From: CAZHNW01 sp942491575
Lineage (GTDB): Bacteria > Spirochaetota > UBA4802 > UBA5550
DNA length: 64,000 bases
Assembly (NCBI GenBank): GCA_942491575.1
Contig: CALOBT010000025.1
Location: 1,922,001-1,986,000, forward strand
Direction of reading: 5' to 3'
The translations under genes were made by a program, and so were the position numbers. The notes beneath the pieces are model-generated. The model saw only the letters and a program-made list of their open reading frames with translations. It did no database searches and was not told the DNA's origin. Within the stretch, counting starts at the first letter, position 1. The number at the start of each line of letters is the position of its first letter. Below are positions 1 to 8,142 of the stretch, in pieces.

Positions 1-369
1 CTCAAGATCAATTCCAATAATATCTTTAAAAATTAACTTAATAACTATAGGTTCACTGAGAATCATCGCGATTGATTCAGAAATTCTATTTTTTATGAAG
101 ACAATAATATTTTCCTGCGCGGGATTCCCGCTTAAAAATTCCTGAAGGTCATCCTGATCGAGGACATCTTCAATTTTTTCTATAACAGAATCCATCAGGG
201 CATAGAGTATTTCCTTTTTATTGCTGAAATACTGGTATACAGTTCCCCGTGCAATATTCAACTTTTCGCATACCTGACCGATATGAGTACTCTGGAAACC
301 TTTATCGATAAACATTTCCTTGGCAGTATCAATTATCTGCTGTTTTCTGCGTTCTCCCTTAGGTGGCAT
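1..369 (-). CDS. TetR/AcrR family transcriptional regulator (C-terminal part beyond window edge)
   Basis: The minus-strand reading frame starts at the ATG complementary to 367-369 and stays open to base 1, giving the first 123 residues. It begins MPPKGERRKQQIIDTAKEMF, followed by GFQSTHIGQVCEKLNIARGT and VYQYFSNKKEILYALMD, the classic TetR N-terminal helix-turn-helix with the YxYFxNKxEIL signature at about residues 40-52. TetR proteins are dimeric repressors released by small ligands; the ligand domain starts near residue 60 and is mostly outside the window, so the inducer cannot be guessed. A 38-residue ORF lies 66 nt upstream on the same strand. Family assignment is firm; target genes are unknown. 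Confidence 0.9.
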   Translation of the reverse strand, partial: MPPKGERRKQQIIDTAKEMFIDKGFQSTHIGQVCEKLNIARGTVYQYFSNKKEILYALMDSVIEKIEDVLDQDDLQEFLSGNPAQENIIVFIKNRISESIAMILSEPIVIKLIFKDIIGIDLE

Positions 370-435
370 ACCGTAACCTCATTTATCCTCTTGACCAGCC
401 TGCCCGATCTCTGCCGCAGGCAACTACCCCAATTA

Positions 436-552
436 CTATATTCGCCGACCTGAAGATCTCTTCATTCTTCTGATCTCTTCTTTCAGAGGAATAAGAGCCT
501 CCTTCAACTCCTTAATCATCTCGTCAGCCCGTTCCTGGAGTTCCTTGCTCAT
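436..552 (-). CDS. Small charged hypothetical protein, 38 residues
   Basis: An ORF of 38 codons starts MSKELQERADEMIKELKEAL and ends with a basic SSGRRI tail. It is almost entirely heptad-like charged helix and probably forms one amphipathic helix or coiled coil. A GGGAAG sequence lies 5-6 nt before the ATG and could be the ribosome binding site. It sits upstream of the TetR gene in the same orientation, so the two may be cotranscribed. No family was recognised. Helical periodicity and a plausible binding site are the only support, so it may be a chance ORF. Confidence 0.4.
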   Translation of the reverse strand: MSKELQERADEMIKELKEALIPLKEEIRRMKRSSGRRI

Positions 553-816
553 TTTATCTTCCCTGTTCCCGTTAAATTCATCAGTTGAGAGATGTAGCTG
601 AATCCAGTCAATCTCTCTATTATTATCGACCTGTATACAAAGTTTGCTGTAGTCGACTTATACGGGAAAATTAAAAAATTATGATTATATAATTTTAAAT
701 AGATATTTTGTGCAATTAATGTAAAATATAAATTACCAATAATGCTGGTCAACAATTTTTCATATTATATTCATTTATTTTATAGATAAAAATTTTAATT
801 AGTATAAATTAAAAAA
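553..816. other. AT-rich intergenic region without a supported gene
   Basis: This stretch is strongly AT-rich and lies upstream of the TetR-side genes and downstream of the 97-residue gene. An open frame covering 549-755 on the minus strand has low-complexity, AT-driven composition and no ribosome binding site, so it was not called. A weak minus-strand promoter for the TetR unit could lie near 684-715 (TTGCAC, then a TATA-like sequence), but the match is too poor to annotate separately. Confidence 0.4.
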
Positions 817-870
817 GAGTCAAAATATGAAGGCGCGATAACTTTTTATCGCGCCTTCATATTTTGACTC
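817..870. repeat. Perfect 25-bp inverted repeat, GAAGGCG palindrome copy A
   Basis: Bases 817-841 and 846-870 are perfect reverse complements separated by a 4-nt loop. The arm reads GAGTCAAAATAT, then GAAGGCGCGATAA. The inner GAAGGCGCGA/TCGCGCCTTC is shared with the palindromes at 24915-24960 and 25769-25804. The element lies 18 nt after the stop codon of the 97-residue gene, so an RNA hairpin here could end or stabilise that transcript. No T-run follows the stem on the minus strand, so it is not a standard intrinsic terminator. Confidence 0.85.
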
Positions 871-888
871 CCCATGTGATAATTATTA

Positions 889-1182
889 TCAGGCTCTCAT
901 ATCAAGGCTAGCGCCTGATACACTGTTACTTTCAATTATTTTTATATCTGCCCCAATAAGCATAAAAAGGAAGTGTTGAACATCTTTCAGGTCCATCATA
1001 ACCTTTTCTTTTACCTTTGGCTCTTTTTCTTCCCGGGCAGTTTTTAATTTTTCAGCATTAACAGCATCTATTCCAATCTCTGCACGTAGTTCCTCAGAGT
1101 CTTTATTCCTGAGGTCCTGACCTTTAAATTCATTGCTGGTAAAAATATTGTATTGTGTGCTGTATTGTGTATTGACATCCAT
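889..1182 (-). CDS. Hypothetical protein, 97 residues
   Basis: A strong GGAGG ribosome binding site lies 8 nt before the ATG at 1182, which makes this small gene convincing. The protein starts MDVNTQYSTQYNIFTSNEF and has a charged central region rich in Glu and Lys (about residues 28-60). It continues with a more hydrophobic helix, QHFLFMLIGADIKIIE, at about residues 69-84. There is no signal peptide, cysteine or recognisable domain. It looks like a cytoplasmic, mostly helical protein. A perfect 25-bp inverted repeat lies 18 nt after the stop codon. No function can be assigned. Confidence 0.7.
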   Translation of the reverse strand: MDVNTQYSTQYNIFTSNEFKGQDLRNKDSEELRAEIGIDAVNAEKLKTAREEKEPKVKEKVMMDLKDVQHFLFMLIGADIKIIESNSVSGASLDMRA

Positions 1183-1377
1183 ATCAGATACCTCCTTCCC
1201 TGGAGCTTCTAATTAATTTTTCGGCAGAATTTTAAATTTCGATTAATGAAAAAAAAAAAATAATCACACTAAATTACTGCAAATCATGCAAAAAAGAGGG
1301 ATTTATCGTTTTTTTTGAGTTGCTAGCATTCAATTTACATGATTACCTGACGGGAATTTGAAAAAAGGAAATATTAT

Positions 1378-2121
1378 ATGCGCAAAAACAGATTTCTCTT
1401 TGAGCTATACCAGGCCTACAAGGTACTCTTCTTTTATCCTTTCCTGGCTATTACCACTGCTGTTCTCGGCACCATTGCCACCCTCCTCGCCATTGTTATA
1501 CACCCGAAGGTAGCTTCCATCTGCGGAATCATCTGGTCACGACTCAACAGCTACTTTACTCCCATGCTTGTAACAGTCGAAGGAAAACAAAATATTGATA
1601 AAAACCAGAGTTACATTATCGTAGCCAATCACCAGAGCCAGTATGATATCTTTATTCTCTATGGCTGGCTCCCCATGGACTTCAAGTGGGTAATGAAAAT
1701 TCAGCTTCGCCAGGTTCCCTTTCTCGGTTACTCCTGTTATAAGATCGGACATGTATTTATCGATCGTTCCAATTCGGAAGCCGCCGTTGCATCGATCAAC
1801 GCGGCGAAACAGCGAATTAAAAACGGAACATCCATCATGTTTTTTCCCGAAGGGCACAGAAGTGAAGACGGCAACCTGATTCCTTTCAAGAAGGGTGCCT
1901 TTAAGTTTGCCCTAGACATAGGTCTTCCGGTCTTACCGGTGACAATACTGGGGACAAGGGATATACTTCCATCTAACACCACGGACCTTTTCCCCGGAAA
2001 AGCAAAAATGGTTTTTCATGAACCTATCGGCATCGAATCGTATAATGAAGAAAATATCGAAGACCTGATGGAAGAAGCAAGGAAACGAATTCAAAAGGGA
2101 ATTGACGATAATCAAAAATGA
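1378..2121 (+). CDS. plsC: 1-acyl-sn-glycerol-3-phosphate acyltransferase
   Basis: PlsC acylates lysophosphatidic acid to phosphatidic acid at the inner membrane, the second acylation step of phospholipid synthesis. The 247-residue protein has hydrophobic N-terminal segments (about residues 10-45) followed by the acyltransferase signature NHQSQYD with catalytic His85 and Asp90. The second signature, FPEGHRS, lies at about residues 156-162, and LPVTILG marks a later conserved block. AAAGGAAA precedes the ATG. The stop codon overlaps the tldD start by 4 nt (ATGA), so the genes are translationally coupled. Related acyltransferases of lyso-ornithine or other lipids share the motifs, so the exact acceptor is inferred. 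A large PlsB-like GPAT at 61332-63923 could supply the first step. Confidence 0.9.
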   Translation: MRKNRFLFELYQAYKVLFFYPFLAITTAVLGTIATLLAIVIHPKVASICGIIWSRLNSYFTPMLVTVEGKQNIDKNQSYIIVANHQSQYDIFILYGWLPMDFKWVMKIQLRQVPFLGYSCYKIGHVFIDRSNSEAAVASINAAKQRIKNGTSIMFFPEGHRSEDGNLIPFKKGAFKFALDIGLPVLPVTILGTRDILPSNTTDLFPGKAKMVFHEPIGIESYNEENIEDLMEEARKRIQKGIDDNQK

Positions 2122-3506
2122 AACAGAATTTTCAGGAACTTATATCAGAAGGTAAAAAACTCCTGGCAGACGTCTCCTGCCAGTTTGCTGAAATCCGCCT
2201 CGCCGCCAGTACCGGAACATCAATATCCCTTTCAGGAGACCAGATAGATGTCTTCACCTCGGGTGATACCATTGGCGGTTCCGTCAGGGTACTTCACCAG
2301 GGGGCATGGGGGTTTACTTCCTTCAATGACTTTTCGAGCCTCCCGGCGATGGTTAAGAGGGCGAAGGAAATTGCCGGTGAAATTTCCTCCAGTGAATCAA
2401 CAGCAATAGTAAAACTTCCCCCAATGGAAAAACACTTTGAGACCGGCTGCGAGGAAGATTTTCGAACCATCAGCCTTGAAGAGAAATATCAGCTGATCAG
2501 GGGATATAATGACATACTGAAGAAGGCGTCCCAGATCCAGACAACAAGGGCGGGGTACCGGGATTCAGACAGCCAGTACATATATCTAAACAGCGAGGGA
2601 ACCGTCGCAACCTACAATCGCCTTTTCTGCGGCATTTCCCTTTCTTCCATTGCGAAGGACGGGGCCCTGATTGAACCGTACCATGAATCAATTGCAGGCT
2701 ACGGGGGATACGAACTGCTGCGCAACCGGGAATCGATGGCTGAAGAGGTTGTAAAGACCGCAGTGGATCTCCTGAAGGCAGAGTCGGTTCCCGGGGGCAC
2801 CTATAATGTTATTTCTGACCAGAAACTTTCAGGGGTCTTTATCCATGAAGCCTTCGGTCACCTTTCAGAGGCTGACTTTGTCTATGAGAATACTCAAATG
2901 CTCAATATGATGGAACTGGGCAAAGAATTCGGCAGCGAAATTCTTAACGTCTATGATGATGGAAGCATCCCGGGTATAGCCGGTTTCATTCCCTTCGACG
3001 ACGAGGGCGTACTTCCCTGCAAAACTCCCCTCATCAGCGGCGGCCGGCTATCAGGGCGCCTCCACTCAAGGGAAACAGCCGAGAAGATGAAGGAAGAGGC
3101 AACCGGCAATGGCCGGTCAATCAGTTCAATGAGGAAACCCCTGGTGAGGATGACCAACACCTATATTGATAACGGCCCCAATACCCGCGAAGAAATCTTT
3201 AATGCCACCGATGAGGGAATTTACTGCTGTGATGTCATAGGAGGCCAGACAAATCTTGAGATGTTCACATTCACTGCGGGATACGGCTACCAAGTCAAAA
3301 ACGGGAAAAAGGGGAAAATGTACCGGGACGTACAACTCTCGGGGAACGTTTTTGCCACACTGAAAAATATTGACATGATTGCCGACGACCGCGCAATGTT
3401 CGGCGGCCTCGGCGGCTGCGGCAAGGGAGGACAGGGGCCATTGCCGGTTTCCTTCGGCGGCCCCCACATGCTCATAAAGGATGTTATGATAGGGGGAAGA
3501 CAATGA
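2118..3506 (+). CDS. tldD: TldD metalloprotease subunit
   Basis: TldD is the metal-bearing half of the TldD/TldE heterodimer, which degrades unfolded peptides through a narrow internal channel. In E. coli it matures microcin B17 and degrades CcdA. The 462-residue length fits the family. The zinc-site motif HEAFGH is at residues 243-248, and the C-terminal glycine-rich GGLGGCGKGGQGPLPVSFGG region (about residues 433-452) is also typical. The start overlaps plsC by 4 nt and the end overlaps tldE by 4 nt, so plsC-tldD-tldE read as one unit. No peptide precursor (microcin or RiPP) gene is visible nearby, so the natural substrate is unknown. Confidence 0.95.
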   Translation: MKQNFQELISEGKKLLADVSCQFAEIRLAASTGTSISLSGDQIDVFTSGDTIGGSVRVLHQGAWGFTSFNDFSSLPAMVKRAKEIAGEISSSESTAIVKLPPMEKHFETGCEEDFRTISLEEKYQLIRGYNDILKKASQIQTTRAGYRDSDSQYIYLNSEGTVATYNRLFCGISLSSIAKDGALIEPYHESIAGYGGYELLRNRESMAEEVVKTAVDLLKAESVPGGTYNVISDQKLSGVFIHEAFGHLSEADFVYENTQMLNMMELGKEFGSEILNVYDDGSIPGIAGFIPFDDEGVLPCKTPLISGGRLSGRLHSRETAEKMKEEATGNGRSISSMRKPLVRMTNTYIDNGPNTREEIFNATDEGIYCCDVIGGQTNLEMFTFTAGYGYQVKNGKKGKMYRDVQLSGNVFATLKNIDMIADDRAMFGGLGGCGKGGQGPLPVSFGGPHMLIKDVMIGGRQ

Positions 3507-4795
3507 CAAATAGCTTCAGAGATCTTATCCCATCACATGCAAAATGGTATGACATACTGAACGTGGAGAGCAGGAGTTCAAGTATTTCATTCAAGAACAA
3601 CAGGCTCCACGGCATAAATGAAAAAGAAAACAGCGGTATGGGCATCCGGATCAATATTGACGGGAGAACTGGTTTTTCCTATACCAATGACTCAGACCGC
3701 CTGTCGGAAGTAACCGGCAGAGCAATAGAGCTGGCAAAATTCGGTGACCATGAAGGGTATGACCTGCCGGAAAATGCAGAGGCCCGTTTCGAACCCTATG
3801 ATGAAGCCATCAATCAGTTCAATACATCTGATGAAATCGAAAAAGGAAAAGAATCAATACAACTTTTACTTGATAGATATCCTGAAATACATGCCGACTT
3901 AAGCATCAGTGTCTCGTCCGGAATAACACGTCTTGAAAACAGCCGCGGACTTTCCGCGAATTACCGTAACTCTTATTTTGGCGCATCAATATCTGCAACC
4001 TATCTCCTGAAGGAAGGAAGTAAAATTGATGTCTGGGACAGCATCTCATCAAGAAGTTCAGTGTCATTTTCACACCTGATAACGGGGATGCTTGATAAAA
4101 TTCAGATGGCGGAAAAAACAGCAGGTTCAAAAAGCGGGCGGGTTCCCGTAATTATGACCCCCAGGGCATTCAGCCGTCTTCTCAGCATTGTTGCCTCCGG
4201 TCTCGATGCACGGGCAGTATTCAAAGGTATCTCGCCCTTCAAAGAAAAGATGGGAGAGAAACTATTCAATGAAAAACTGACCGTCATTGATGATCCCCTC
4301 ATGGCAGAATCCCCCTTCAGTTTTCCCTTTGATGACGAAGGAACCGCGGCACAAACAAAAAGCCTTATCGAAAATGGAGTGCTGAAAAATTTTGTTACCG
4401 ACCTGAAACATGCGGAGCGCCTCGGCATTGAGGCACTTGGAAACGCCTCACGGGGATATTCATCGCTGCCGTCCCCCTCTTTCAGCAATATTATTGTGAC
4501 GGAGGGGGACACCCCTCTGAAAAACATTTTTACTGCAGTTCCCCGGGCAATACTTGCGGAATCATTCATCGGACTCGGACAGTCCAATACCCTGACGGGT
4601 GAATTCTCCGCCAATCTCGACCTTGCCTACCTGGTGGAAAACGGAGAAGTAGTCGGAAGAGTAAAAGACTGCATGGTAAAGGGAAACCTTTTCGATCTCC
4701 TGAAGGAGGAAATAATTATTTCCAAAGAACGGGAACTCCTCGGATCAACCCTGGTTCCCCATGTATTATTTCCCGCAATAGATTATACCGCGTGA
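3503..4795 (+). CDS. tldE: TldE/PmbA protease partner subunit
   Basis: TldE (PmbA) pairs with TldD and lacks the zinc motif itself, as seen here: no HExxxH is present in the 430 residues. The conserved core includes PFSFPFDDEGTAAQTKSLIE near residues 270-289 and the C-terminal stretch with FIGLGQSNTLTGEFSANLD near residues 355-373, both typical of PmbA. Its ATG overlaps the tldD stop codon, indicating coupled, near-equimolar synthesis of the two subunits. A strong inverted repeat 25 nt after the stop probably ends the operon. Confidence 0.93.
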   Translation: MTNSFRDLIPSHAKWYDILNVESRSSSISFKNNRLHGINEKENSGMGIRINIDGRTGFSYTNDSDRLSEVTGRAIELAKFGDHEGYDLPENAEARFEPYDEAINQFNTSDEIEKGKESIQLLLDRYPEIHADLSISVSSGITRLENSRGLSANYRNSYFGASISATYLLKEGSKIDVWDSISSRSSVSFSHLITGMLDKIQMAEKTAGSKSGRVPVIMTPRAFSRLLSIVASGLDARAVFKGISPFKEKMGEKLFNEKLTVIDDPLMAESPFSFPFDDEGTAAQTKSLIENGVLKNFVTDLKHAERLGIEALGNASRGYSSLPSPSFSNIIVTEGDTPLKNIFTAVPRAILAESFIGLGQSNTLTGEFSANLDLAYLVENGEVVGRVKDCMVKGNLFDLLKEEIIISKERELLGSTLVPHVLFPAIDYTA

Positions 4796-4820
4796 TGCTT
4801 CGGCTGCGCTCAGCACAGGC

Positions 4821-4863
4821 ACTTCGGCGGCGTTCACTGCTGTGCAGTGAACGCCGCCGAAGT
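4821..4863. terminator. Bidirectional hairpin between convergent tldE and HAD genes
   Basis: Bases 4821-4840 (ACTTCGGCGGCGTTCACTGC) and 4844-4863 form a perfect 20-bp stem with a 3-nt loop. Imperfect complementarity continues outward for about ten more bases on each side. It lies 25 nt after tldE and 18 nt after the convergent HAD gene stop, so it could end both transcripts as an RNA hairpin. There is no T-run on either side. Its arms resemble, but do not match, the GAAGGCG palindromes described elsewhere in the window. Confidence 0.65.
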
Positions 4864-4881
4864 GTGCAGTGAGCGGACGGC

Positions 4882-5463
4882 TTACAGATAGGGACGAATA
4901 TCCGTAGCTATCATGCCGGCTCTTCTTGCCGCCTCGAGGCCCAGGTCTCCGTCTTCGAAAACCTGACAGTGTTCCGGCTCAACACCCATCAGTCGTGCAC
5001 AGGCAAGAAAGGTATCCGGTTCCGGTTTATGGTTAACCACATCATCGGCGGTAATTACTATGGAGAAGAATTCCTTCAGGCCCGCCGCCTCAAGAATTTT
5101 TTCAGCCATATGCTTTCTGGAGCCGGTTCCCACAGATACGGGAAGTTGTCCCTTATTCTCCCGCAGAAGCCTGACCACAAATTCAACAGGTTCTACACGG
5201 TCCAGATTTTCAAGGAATGCTGCTTCTTTTATTAGCATAGCTTCCTCGGGATCCGTGGAGAGATTCCTTTCTTCATTCAGAAGAGAAATTATTTTTTTAG
5301 TAGGTATTCCCGCATAGTGGTAAAATGTTTCTTCCGTGAATTCGAATCCATAGTGTCCGGACATTTTCTTCCATGCCTCAAAATGAATCGGCATGGTGTC
5401 CACCAGGGTTCCGTCGAGGTCAAAAATAAGTCCCTTTGCATTGTCGTTTATTGTCAGTGTCAT
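4882..5463 (-). CDS. HAD-family phosphatase, beta-phosphoglucomutase-like
   Basis: This is a HAD superfamily hydrolase of subfamily IA with an alpha-helical cap. Motif I is IFDLDGTLVDT (about residues 13-23), with the nucleophile and acid Asp of DxD. Motif II is the Thr/Ser of VGTGSRKH near residue 112, the Lys motif is NHKPEPDTF near 144, and motif IV is VFEDGDLGLEAARRAGM near 168. Length (193 residues) and cap resemble YqaB/YfbT fructose-1-phosphate or sugar-phosphate phosphatases and beta-phosphoglucomutases; sequence alone does not decide between them. It follows the ArsC-like gene by 18 nt on the same strand, so the two are probably cotranscribed. Confidence 0.88.
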   Translation of the reverse strand: MTLTINDNAKGLIFDLDGTLVDTMPIHFEAWKKMSGHYGFEFTEETFYHYAGIPTKKIISLLNEERNLSTDPEEAMLIKEAAFLENLDRVEPVEFVVRLLRENKGQLPVSVGTGSRKHMAEKILEAAGLKEFFSIVITADDVVNHKPEPDTFLACARLMGVEPEHCQVFEDGDLGLEAARRAGMIATDIRPYL

Positions 5464-5481
5464 ACTTCCTGCATTATCCTT

Positions 5482-5823
5482 TTAGTTATTTTCCAGCAGT
5501 TCCTTCCAGCCATCAGGATCGAATCCCACAATTGAGATGGAACCGGAGCGAACCACGGGAGTATTCAGAAGCATTGGTTCTTCAAGTACCTTTGAGACCG
5601 GGTCATGCTGGATGTAATGAAGATTCAGTTTCTCAAAGAGTGGACTTTCCCGGTTAATCAATTCATCTTCCGTGACAGATCTGAGAATATTTTTTATCTC
5701 ACCCATCTTGAGGGGGCCATCACTCAGGTCCCTGAAATGCGGCTTAACCCCCCTCTCTTTAAAAAAACGAAGTGCCTTCTGGGTATTTTTACATTTTTTA
5801 GTGCCGATTATCTGTATGTTCAT
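5482..5823 (-). CDS. ArsC/Spx-family thioredoxin-fold protein
   Basis: The 113-residue protein has the ArsC/Spx fold: MNIQIIGTKKCKNTQKALRF carries the active-site loop with a single cysteine at about residue 11, and LLNTPVVRSG near residues 85-94 matches the conserved cis-proline strand (TPVV) that precedes the basic residue. It is shorter than classical ArsC and has CxxT instead of the Spx CxxC, so a redox-switch role like Spx is unlikely. It is better described as a YffB/ArsC-like protein than as a proven arsenate reductase. No other arsenic gene is nearby. An AGGA site lies just before the ATG. Confidence 0.82.
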   Translation of the reverse strand: MNIQIIGTKKCKNTQKALRFFKERGVKPHFRDLSDGPLKMGEIKNILRSVTEDELINRESPLFEKLNLHYIQHDPVSKVLEEPMLLNTPVVRSGSISIVGFDPDGWKELLENN

Positions 5824-5880
5824 ATGATCCTGCCCCTTAAAAGGAATATGCCAAGGAAACAGGAGGGGGGCTGTTTTTCA

Positions 5881-5955
5881 ATAAAAAAAAGGCCGCAGCG
5901 ATACAGATTAAGTCAAGAAAGTCAGGTAACCTGACCTGAACCTGTATCGTGCGGC
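5881..5955 (-). terminator. Intrinsic terminator of the FmdB-like gene
   Basis: Read on the minus strand, 5942-5955 and 5892-5906 form a long GC-rich stem (GCCGCACGATACAG against CTGTATCGCTGCGGC, one bulge). A run of nine T residues (complement of 5883-5891) follows. Inside the large loop a second perfect inverted repeat, GTCAGGTAACCTGAC (5921-5935), gives a two-hairpin structure. It lies about 80 nt after the stop codon of the 59-residue FmdB-like gene and shields the downstream ArsC-like gene. Confidence 0.8.
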
Positions 5956-6032
5956 TCCGGGATTTATGTGGGTTATGCAAACTGTTAAGCAAAATAAAAG
6001 TCAAAGGTCAAACTGACCTGTCAAAAGGGCCC

Positions 6033-6212
6033 TCAGCCTCCCCCCGAGGGGGTGCATACCGGACCCGATGAAACACCTGCAAAGGACGACATCAGCTTTC
6101 CGGTATCGGTCGATTCACATTCAGGACAGGGGACATTCTTATCATCACCCATCCTTCTCAATTCGGAAAACCTGCCACCGCAGGTTCTGCAGCTGAACTC
6201 GTATATCGGCAT
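6033..6212 (-). CDS. FmdB-family zinc ribbon protein, 59 residues
   Basis: The reading frame starts MPIYEFSCRTCGGRFSELRR, the standard N-terminus of FmdB/YhbA-type regulatory zinc ribbons. It carries two CxxC knuckles, Cys8/Cys11 and Cys29/Cys32, which would bind one zinc ion. The tail is Ser/Gly-rich and ends SGGG, as usual in this family. Such proteins are common next to one-carbon and anaerobic metabolism genes, but their function is poorly known. It lies alone between nikR and a clear minus-strand terminator. The ribosome binding site is weak. The domain assignment is confident. Confidence 0.85.
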   Translation of the reverse strand: MPIYEFSCRTCGGRFSELRRMGDDKNVPCPECESTDTGKLMSSFAGVSSGPVCTPSGGG

Positions 6213-6414
6213 AATCTCTGCTCAAGTGCTTTACGCATTTAATGTCTACTAATATTCTAAAATACTAAATATTGTCAATACATTTTTAAAATTTTTTCAA
6301 CAGGATTTATAAAATTTTTGAAGGAAGTCATGAAGGCAATACAAATGACATGTAACAATCAGCAGAATTACCCAACAACTCAACCTGCCACTTGTTACTT
6401 ATCACTTGCTACTT

Positions 6415-6837
6415 TTAGACATGCTCATGTTTTTCCGCGGCTGTAATGGTAAGGTCTCCCCGTTTCACATTCTTCACGGATTTCAGTTTATCTGCAATGG
6501 CCTTGATATCACTGGTTTTCCCCCGAAGGATCAATACCTCCAGGCAGTTATGCTCATCCAGATGCACATGTGTGGCGGATACGATATTACCAAAGTAATT
6601 ATGCTGGATGTCATTTAATTTATCTGATATTTCCCTGACCTCGTGACTGTAAACCAGGGTAAGGGTCCCCACTGATTCTGCATCAGGATCTGACGTATCA
6701 TTTGAATCAATCATATAGCGGATCAGGTCACGAATTGCCTCTGACCGGTTTACGTAACCCTTATCTTCAATGAGTTCATCAAAACGGTTAAGAAGTTTTT
6801 CATCAATGGAAACACCAAATCGAATTATATTCTGCAT
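6415..6837 (-). CDS. nikR: Nickel-responsive transcriptional regulator NikR
   Basis: NikR is a ribbon-helix-helix repressor with a C-terminal ACT-like nickel-sensing domain. The N-terminus IIRFGVSIDEKLLNRFDELI, with NRSEAIRDLIR at residues 30-40, forms the DNA-binding domain. Nickel ligands align with E. coli His76/His87/His89/Cys95 as His79, His90, His92 and Cys98 (THVHLDEHNCLEV). Length of 140 residues is typical. The gene follows hypB by 21 nt, so nickel sensing is coupled to hydrogenase maturation. It probably controls nickel uptake or the hyp/hydrogenase genes; no exact GTATGA-N16-TCATAC operator was found in the local intergenic regions. Confidence 0.95.
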   Translation of the reverse strand: MQNIIRFGVSIDEKLLNRFDELIEDKGYVNRSEAIRDLIRYMIDSNDTSDPDAESVGTLTLVYSHEVREISDKLNDIQHNYFGNIVSATHVHLDEHNCLEVLILRGKTSDIKAIADKLKSVKNVKRGDLTITAAEKHEHV

Positions 6838-6858
6838 CTGCTCCTCCGGGGATTTTGC

Positions 6859-7512
6859 TTACAGTGATTTTAACTGATTTTCCAGCCAGTCGACCCACTC
6901 GCTGAGCTCTGTATCCTTTGTTGCTGCCACTTCAAAAATATCCATATTGCCGTTAAGTTTTGTTACATCACTCATAAAACTTTCCCGGTTAAAATTGGTA
7001 TACGGCATCAAATCAATTTTATTGACAATCATTGCTGACGCTTCATGAATAAGGAGAGGATATTTAGCCGGCTTGTCGTCACCTTCCGTTACACTGATAA
7101 CTGCAATTTTATGCTGCTCCCCGATGTCAAATTCTGCGGGACAGACCAGGTTTCCGACATTTTCAATAAAAACAAAATCGACTTCTTCAAGATCAAAACC
7201 TTTAAGGGATTCTTCGATACTGAGGGCTTCCAGATGACAGGCTCCGTCGGTGTTAATAAGGGTAATGGGAATATCATGCTTCTGCAGTCTCACTGCATCC
7301 CGGTCAGTTGCCACATCACCTTCAATTACCGCAACATTGTAGCCTTTTTTCTTCAACTCGCCGATTGTATTTTCAAGGACAGTTGTTTTTCCAGCCCCGG
7401 GGGAACCGATGAGATTAACCATCAGCACTTTATTTTCTTTTAAGAGGACTCGAAGCTCGTCAGCCTTTTCTGCATTGGCTCCGAAAATATTTTTCATTAC
7501 GGTAATTTCCAT
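6859..7512 (-). CDS. hypB: Hydrogenase nickel incorporation GTPase HypB
   Basis: HypB delivers nickel to the hydrogenase large subunit with HypA. The P-loop GSPGAGKT is at residues 36-43. The G-domain metal site is visible as Cys-His in DGACHLEALS and the Cys of NLVCPAEFD, and NKIDLMPY is the G4 guanine-specificity motif. The N-terminus lacks both the CxxCGC high-affinity nickel motif and the His-rich stretch found in some HypB proteins, so nickel storage is not expected. The start at 7512 (MEITVMKN) was chosen because GGAGAG lies 8 nt upstream. An upstream in-frame codon at 7530 would overlap hypA by 17 nt. A 1-nt gap separates it from hypA. Confidence 0.95.
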   Translation of the reverse strand: MEITVMKNIFGANAEKADELRVLLKENKVLMVNLIGSPGAGKTTVLENTIGELKKKGYNVAVIEGDVATDRDAVRLQKHDIPITLINTDGACHLEALSIEESLKGFDLEEVDFVFIENVGNLVCPAEFDIGEQHKIAVISVTEGDDKPAKYPLLIHEASAMIVNKIDLMPYTNFNRESFMSDVTKLNGNMDIFEVAATKDTELSEWVDWLENQLKSL

Positions 7513-7513
7513 T

Positions 7514-7858
7514 TTAATTCTCTCCTTCAATATTCTTTAGCAGAAGTTCCTGTCCCTGGAGCATCTCCAGCTGTGCGGAATCACAGGAAGGACAAATATA
7601 TACATTTTCTTCCACATCAAATTTATGGCTGCAGGATTTACACTGCATGACTATAGGTAAAAATTCCATCTCCAGAAGAGCCTCTTCGGCAATTGTTCCC
7701 TTGGTTATTGCTTCAAAGGCCATCTCCATTGCAACCGGTACCACCTGGCGCATTTTTCCTATAGTCAGTGAGACTTTATCTATACTGGTGAGATTGTTTT
7801 CACGAGCTACATCCTCAATTATGGAAAAAATGCTGCTCACGATTGAAAATTCATGCAT
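7514..7858 (-). CDS. hypA: Hydrogenase maturation nickel metallochaperone HypA
   Basis: HypA binds nickel through its N-terminal Met-His-Glu and hands it to the hydrogenase large subunit with HypB. The protein begins MHEFSIVSSIFSII, and the structural zinc site is formed by Cys73/Cys76 and Cys89/Cys92 (CKSC and CPSC). Length of 114 residues is normal. It is the first gene of hypA-hypB-nikR and is likely transcribed from a promoter at about 7983-8010, after the hydrogenase terminator. hypC, hypD, hypE and hypF are not in this window and must lie elsewhere. Confidence 0.96.
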   Translation of the reverse strand: MHEFSIVSSIFSIIEDVARENNLTSIDKVSLTIGKMRQVVPVAMEMAFEAITKGTIAEEALLEMEFLPIVMQCKSCSHKFDVEENVYICPSCDSAQLEMLQGQELLLKNIEGEN

Positions 7859-7982
7859 AAAGTTGCCTGTTTATACGGTCTCCGGTGCCAATATTTTATT
7901 CAGCGAAGCTGGAGGCACAAAAAATGTTATCAATTAAAAAATAGTGATATCGGATCCACAATGATTACGGGCAGAGGAAAAG

Positions 7983-8010
7983 TCTATAAATTTTTTCGTC
8001 ACATTTACAA
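7983..8010 (-). promoter_or_regulatory. Candidate sigma-70 promoter for hypA-hypB-nikR
   Basis: On the minus strand a TTGTAA hexamer (8005-8010) is followed by a 16-bp spacer and TATAGA (7983-7988). It lies downstream of the hydB terminator and about 125 nt before the hypA ATG, suiting an independent promoter for the maturation genes. Matches are 4/6 and 5/6 to consensus; it was found by eye. Confidence 0.45.
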
Positions 8011-8080
8011 AAAGAAATACCCGCCGGGAGGGGATTATTCAATATTATATATTGGTGCAATTACTTCAAATCACCCGTAT

Positions 8081-8120
8081 AAAAAAGAGGCCGTCTATCA
8101 CTTACGTTTTAGACGGCCTC
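8081..8120 (-). terminator. Intrinsic terminator of the hydrogenase operon
   Basis: On the minus strand the 11-bp stem GAGGCCGTCTA/TAGACGGCCTC (8110-8120 with 8087-8097) is followed directly by six T residues (complement of 8081-8086). It begins 22 nt after the hydB stop codon, so it ends the cytochrome-protease-hydA-hydB transcript before the hyp genes. Confidence 0.9.
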
Positions 8121-8142
8121 TCCGGTTATCTATTCTGTTAAA

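Noticed and set aside
549..755. Minus-strand open frame of 68 codons
   Set aside because: It is AT-driven low-complexity sequence with no ribosome binding site or domain.
4102..4614. 170-codon minus-strand frame inside tldE
   Set aside because: It is antisense to a conserved gene and has no homology or binding site; the same applies to other long frames opposite polA, fbp and batD.
5892..5955. tRNA-like cloverleaf
   Set aside because: The two nested hairpins followed by a T-run fit a terminator; anticodon and T-loop features are absent.
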